7,368 bases of DNA from assembly GCA_017513365.1 (NCBI GenBank), contig JAFXFY010000174.1, positions 1 through 7,368 of the forward strand, read 5' to 3'. Source of the stretch: Alphaproteobacteria bacterium (GTDB lineage: Bacteria; Pseudomonadota; Alphaproteobacteria; CAAHEQ01; UBA3637). This document shows, piece after piece, positions 5,059-7,368 of this stretch; position 1 is the first letter of the stretch, and the number at the start of each line of letters is the position of its first letter. The position numbers were made by a program, and so were the translations under genes. A model generated the notes under the pieces. It worked only from the letters and a program-made list of their open reading frames with translations, searched no databases and had not been told where the DNA came from.

Positions 5059-5179
5059 TAAATATTTTTAATGTTTGTTTATTATATTAAAAAATATCAG
5101 AAGATAGTTTTTCGTTGGTATAAAAAATCTTAGGATTGGTTTTTGGGATGATTACACCGAAAAAAGAGGGTTAAATCCA
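5059..5179. other. Short AT-rich spacer
   Basis: No ORF, no convincing promoter and no strong structure. It separates the small RNA terminator from the bamE terminator. Confidence 0.5.
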
Positions 5180-5214
5180 AAAAAATACCGCTCTGGAAAA
5201 AGAGCGGTATTTTT
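5180..5214 (-). terminator. Bidirectional intrinsic terminator at the bamE 3' end
   Basis: ATACCGCTCT (5185-5194) pairs with AGAGCGGTAT (5201-5210), with an A-run before and a T-run after. Read on the minus strand it is a strong terminator for bamE, starting within ten bases of its stop codon. On the plus strand it would stop readthrough from the small RNA side. Confidence 0.92.
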
Positions 5215-5220
5215 GTATCA

Positions 5221-5667
5221 TTACCTTGCGGTACTATCTCGTCCACCGGCATCATATCGGCCGAAGTTTTGAATCAGTTGTTCAGTAATGGATAATTCTT
5301 TATGTTGAGTCGGAGTCATAGCCGAATCAAATGATACTTGATTTGCATCAGCCAGTGTCAAATGCTTTTGACCGTTTACCACATTGTTTTCGTCAAAATA
5401 GAAAACGTAAATATCTCGTTCAAATTCTTTAGGATCCAAGAAAGCTCGGCTTTTTTTGCGAATTTTGGCATACATAATAAAGTTTTCTTGCGGTTCTTCA
5501 TAAACCGGAGCCCCTAAAATACGCAAGACTTGATCTTTTGTATGAGTACCATTTTTGATAATCTCTAGCCGAGAGGGAGCCGGCAAATCACCACTTTGAT
5601 AAGTTTCACAGGCTCCTAAAAATAAAGGAGTAGAAATTAAGCATATGGCAATAAGTTTCTTGAACAT
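5221..5667 (-). CDS. bamE: Outer membrane assembly lipoprotein BamE (SmpA/OmlA family)
   Basis: 148 residues. The N-terminus is a lipoprotein signal: MFKK, a hydrophobic core (5-16), then LGAC with the lipidated Cys20. The SmpA/OmlA domain follows: RLEIIKNGTHTKDQVLRILG (33-52), the family pattern G-x-[ST]-x-x-x-V-x-x-x-LG, then a beta-rich segment (about 60-105, ending VFYFDENNVV). The C-terminus TPTQHKELSITEQLIQNFGR (118-137) matches the alphaproteobacterial version of the family. BamE helps the BamABCD machine fold beta-barrel proteins at the outer membrane. The ribosome binding site is weak (AAGAAG only). The gene is divergent from yceD with 87 bases between starts, an arrangement typical of Alphaproteobacteria. 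A -10-like TATAAC (minus; plus 5681-5686) lies before the start. The exact subfamily is less certain than the lipoprotein assignment. Confidence 0.9.
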   Translation of the reverse strand: MFKKLIAICLISTPLFLGACETYQSGDLPAPSRLEIIKNGTHTKDQVLRILGAPVYEEPQENFIMYAKIRKKSRAFLDPKEFERDIYVFYFDENNVVNGQKHLTLADANQVSFDSAMTPTQHKELSITEQLIQNFGRYDAGGRDSTAR

Positions 5668-5689
5668 TGTTTTCTTCTTTGTTATACTG

Positions 5690-5717
5690 TTGACCTATAT
5701 ATATTGGGTGTTATAGC
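5690..5717 (+). promoter_or_regulatory. Probable yceD promoter in the bamE-yceD divergent region
   Basis: TTGACC (5690-5695), 16-base spacer, TATAGC (5712-5717). The -10 box lies in the hairpin-forming dyad TTGGGT (5704-5709)/GCCCAA (5716-5721). Its -35 sits only a few bases from the likely minus-strand -10 of bamE, so the two promoters would interfere or be co-regulated. Confidence 0.45.
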
Positions 5718-5754
5718 CCAAAGCAACCCTCAAGTCAATAAAAAAGGATATAAA

Positions 5755-6261
5755 ATGCGTACTAATTTGTTTCAAACTATTGATGTCAAAACAATTCCGG
5801 TTAATGGAATCACATTTACTTTAACGGCAACAGAAGAAGAATGTCGAGCGTTGGCGGAACGATTCGATCTACCAGCCGTTTACTCATTTGAATTGTCGGG
5901 TACTGTAAAGGGGAATGATATTTTGCGTTATGACGGACGGTTTGAAGCAAAAGTTGTACGAGAATGTGTGGTATCTTTGGAAGAATTTGAACAAACGGTA
6001 TTGGGAGAATTTTCTGAATTATTTTCTGAAAGCGGAACTGATTTTTCAGTAGAAACAAATTTTGATATTGATATGGATGATGAAGAAACGGTTGATTTGA
6101 TTAAAAACGGTCGTTTAGAAATAGGGGAGATTGCCGCTCAACAATTTGCCTTAAATTTAGATCCGTTTCCCAAAAAAGAAGAGGGTGTTTTTGAGTATAC
6201 GGAAGCCGTGATGGATAAACCCAATCCGTTTGAAATCTTAAAAAACTTGAAAAAAAAGTAA
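5755..6261 (+). CDS. yceD: YceD/DUF177 family protein
   Basis: 168 residues from the ATG at 5755, chosen because AAGGA lies six bases upstream; an in-frame TTG 17 codons earlier has no such site and falls in the promoter. The protein shows the DUF177 pattern: a central segment GRFEAKVVRECVVSLEEFEQ (61-80) with the conserved Cys71, an acidic stretch (SVETNFDIDMDDEETVDL, 98-115), the LEIGEIAAQQFALNLDPFPK block (121-140), and the C-terminal NPFEILKNLKK. DUF177 proteins are soluble; in several bacteria and plants they are linked to 23S rRNA accumulation, and the gene often sits beside rpmF and plsX. Neither follows here, where an unrelated gene is next. Strongly acidic overall. Confidence 0.92.
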   Translation: MRTNLFQTIDVKTIPVNGITFTLTATEEECRALAERFDLPAVYSFELSGTVKGNDILRYDGRFEAKVVRECVVSLEEFEQTVLGEFSELFSESGTDFSVETNFDIDMDDEETVDLIKNGRLEIGEIAAQQFALNLDPFPKKEEGVFEYTEAVMDKPNPFEILKNLKKK

Positions 6262-6275
6262 AGGTATGATATAAT
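6247..6275 (+). promoter_or_regulatory. Strong sigma-70-type promoter for the gene at 6298
   Basis: TTGAAA (6247-6252), 17-base spacer, TATAAT (6270-6275): 5/6 and 6/6 matches. It overlaps the last codons of yceD. The -10 lies in the loop of a dyad, AAGGTA (6261-6266) with TACCTT (6276-6281). Transcription would start near 6282, right at the AAGGAGG ribosome binding site, giving a leader of only ~16 bases. Confidence 0.75.
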
Positions 6276-6297
6276 TACCTTAAAGGAGGGGATTATT

Positions 6298-6918
6298 ATG
6301 GAAAGTCCAGATACAATTATAGATGATGTGCGTAATCCAAATGTGTCTTATGCGGCGAAATATCAAGATTTGGACGCTTTAGTTCAACAGTTTTTTGCCG
6401 ATGGAGATATTTCAGCGGTGGAATTAAAAACATTGGGGCGATTAGATTCTTTGTTGACCCGTGAATTTCGGGTTGCTCAGGATTATATTGGTAAAATGGA
6501 TAAAAAATCTCCGATGTATGCAGCGGCTCAGGAATTGCTGACGTATATGTATCGGTGTCGCAATTTAATTGATTCGGCTCATGATAAAGCACAAGTATAT
6601 CATACCATTAATGAGGATAAGCAAAAACCAATTGTTGTGCCAGTAAAACCAGAAAAAGAAGAAAAGGAAACTTTGTCGATTCGTAATGTCAGTCGGGCCG
6701 GAGCCTTTTTGATGATGAGTTTGATGACCGAAAAAGAACGTATGGCAGCTGAACAATCTTTTAGCGAAAAAGAGGTTGCTGCGTTGTCGCCTCAGGAGCG
6801 TGAAGCCATTCAATTAAATATTGTACGGGCTATCTCAGCCATTCATGATAAACAAGCTGATTCCCGCCGTTTAAATCATATTTTGGGATTGGAACATACA
6901 CGAGGGGCAGCTCGCTAA
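6298..6918 (+). CDS. Unrecognised soluble protein, 206 residues
   Basis: I do not recognise the family. Evidence that it is a real gene: a full AAGGAGG site (6283-6289) eight bases before the ATG, a near-consensus promoter directly upstream, normal codon use, and 206 codons without interruption. The sequence has two mainly helical parts joined by a Lys/Glu/Pro/Val linker (KPIVVPVKPEKEEKE, about 110-124). The first part (1-105) has an ADGDISAVELKTLGRL stretch (34-49) faintly like the start of TerB-type helical domains. The second part (127-206) has FLMMSLMTEKERMAAEQ and a basic end. There is no signal peptide, transmembrane segment or recognisable catalytic motif, and only one cysteine (87). 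It is probably cytoplasmic and possibly lineage-specific. Position between yceD and rpmH gives no clear functional hint. Confidence 0.85.
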   Translation: MESPDTIIDDVRNPNVSYAAKYQDLDALVQQFFADGDISAVELKTLGRLDSLLTREFRVAQDYIGKMDKKSPMYAAAQELLTYMYRCRNLIDSAHDKAQVYHTINEDKQKPIVVPVKPEKEEKETLSIRNVSRAGAFLMMSLMTEKERMAAEQSFSEKEVAALSPQEREAIQLNIVRAISAIHDKQADSRRLNHILGLEHTRGAAR

Positions 6919-6963
6919 AGAGGCTTGTACACATCGTCCATTTTCACTTTTATAGTGTAAATT

Positions 6964-7037
6964 AAAAAAAATGCTTGACTTTACTTTGAAAAAAAGGTAT
7001 AAAAACGTACCATTAAAGTAAAAGTGGCATTTTTTTT
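6964..7037 (+). repeat. Long inverted repeat enclosing the rpmH promoter; possible terminator
   Basis: AAAAAAAATGC (6964-6974) is the exact complement of GCATTTTTTTT (7027-7037). Further in, ACTTTACTTT (6978-6987) pairs with AAAGTAAAAGT (7015-7025) with one bulged A, and GGTA (6996-6999) with TACC (7008-7011). In a transcript from the upstream gene this folds into a long imperfect hairpin ending in eight U residues, so it may act as its terminator. The rpmH promoter lies inside it. Confidence 0.55.
6975..7003 (+). promoter_or_regulatory. Sigma-70-type promoter of rpmH-rnpA
   Basis: TTGACT (6975-6980), 17-base spacer, TATAAA (6998-7003). Both boxes match in five of six positions. The start would be near 7010 and the leader about 87 bases. 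The -10 box lies at the centre of the inverted repeat at 6964-7037. Confidence 0.75.
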
Positions 7038-7096
7038 GTAGCCATACAGAAAAGTAGCGTATTATATTTTGATATTTATGAAAAGGAGAATAGACA

Positions 7097-7231
7097 ATGA
7101 AACGTACATATCAACCGAGTAAACTCGTTCGCACACGCAGACACGGCTTTCGTGCCAGAATGGCAACAGTCGGTGGTCGTGCCGTTTTAAATGCTCGTCG
7201 TCGTAAAGGTCGTAAAGTATTAAGCGCTTAA
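7097..7231 (+). CDS. rpmH: Large ribosomal subunit protein bL34 (L34)
   Basis: 44 residues, the normal size for L34. It reads MKRTYQPSKLVRTRRHGFRA and then RMATVGGRAVLNARRRKGRK, ending VLSA. The KRTYQPS start, the R-x-R-x-HGFRARM motif and the GR-x-V-x-x-ARR-x-KGR motif are family-defining. L34 is a very basic protein of the 50S subunit that packs among 23S rRNA helices. AAGGAG lies eight bases before the ATG. rnpA begins 23 bases downstream, the classical rpmH-rnpA operon. Confidence 0.98.
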   Translation: MKRTYQPSKLVRTRRHGFRARMATVGGRAVLNARRRKGRKVLSA

Positions 7232-7254
7232 TTGTACGTTAAAGGGGGCAGTTG

Positions 7255-7368
7255 ATGCAACCTGTTCGTTTGAAAAAGCGCAAGCAATTCGTGCGAGTTA
7301 CAAATCAAGGACGGAAGTTAGTTTCTTCCGGCCTTATTTTGCTATATGCGCCCAATAATACTGATAAA
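7255..7368 (+). CDS. rnpA: Ribonuclease P protein component (partial)
   Basis: The first 38 codons of RnpA are present; the window ends inside the gene. The N-terminus RLKKRKQFVRVTNQGRK matches the typical RL-x-x-x-x-x-F-x-x-V-x-x-x-G-[RK] start, followed by a beta strand (SSGLILLYAPN). RnpA binds RNase P RNA and helps it cleave 5' leaders from pre-tRNA. AAAGGGGG (7241-7248) serves as ribosome binding site six bases before the ATG; a TTG immediately before the ATG is in frame but less likely. The RNR motif of the family would lie beyond the window edge. Confidence 0.93.
   Translation, partial: MQPVRLKKRKQFVRVTNQGRKLVSSGLILLYAPNNTDK

Noticed and set aside
5704..5754. Upstream TTG start for yceD adding 17 residues
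   Set aside because: No ribosome binding site, overlaps the promoter hairpin, and the family begins at the ATG at 5755.

Overview
The window looks like a low-GC alphaproteobacterial chromosome. Three arrangements support this: the end of the spc/alpha ribosomal operon (adk, rpsM, rpsK, rpoA, rplQ), the divergent bamE/yceD (DUF177) pair that is common in Alphaproteobacteria, and rpmH-rnpA. AT-rich codon choice and a pilin-like protein of the G/RSMVE type followed by a cysteine-rich repeat domain suggest an uncultured host- or gut-associated lineage. That placement is inference, not something the sequence proves.

Layout. 1-2980: the 3' end of adk, a near-consensus promoter, then rpsM-rpsK-rpoA-rplQ on the plus strand, closed by a strong intrinsic terminator. 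A 253-base, apparently structured gap separates rpoA from rplQ. 3011-4258 (minus): a secreted-type protein with a type IV prepilin N-terminus and 32 cysteines. It is preceded by a leader of several tandem hairpins and an intrinsic-terminator-like hairpin placed directly before the ribosome binding site. 4501-4868: very AT-rich DNA with no gene. About 4869-5055 (plus): a probable undescribed small RNA. It has a three-way junction, a 17-bp hairpin and its own terminator, and nearly every loop or linker shows a GGGGGA-type motif. 5180-5214: a bidirectional terminator. 5221-5667 (minus): bamE. 5755-6261 (plus): yceD. 6298-6918 (plus): an unrecognised soluble protein with its own near-perfect promoter. 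6964-7037: a long inverted repeat that encloses the rpmH promoter. 7097-7231: rpmH. 7255 to the end: rnpA, cut by the window edge.

Functionally, most of the window is core: ribosomal proteins, RNA polymerase alpha, outer-membrane assembly, and RNase P protein. The accessory part lies between the rplQ terminator and the bamE terminator (about 2981-5180). It holds the cysteine-rich pilin-like gene with its structured leader, and the small RNA. This is the most interesting part. All pairings were worked out by hand and need computational folding and comparison with relatives.
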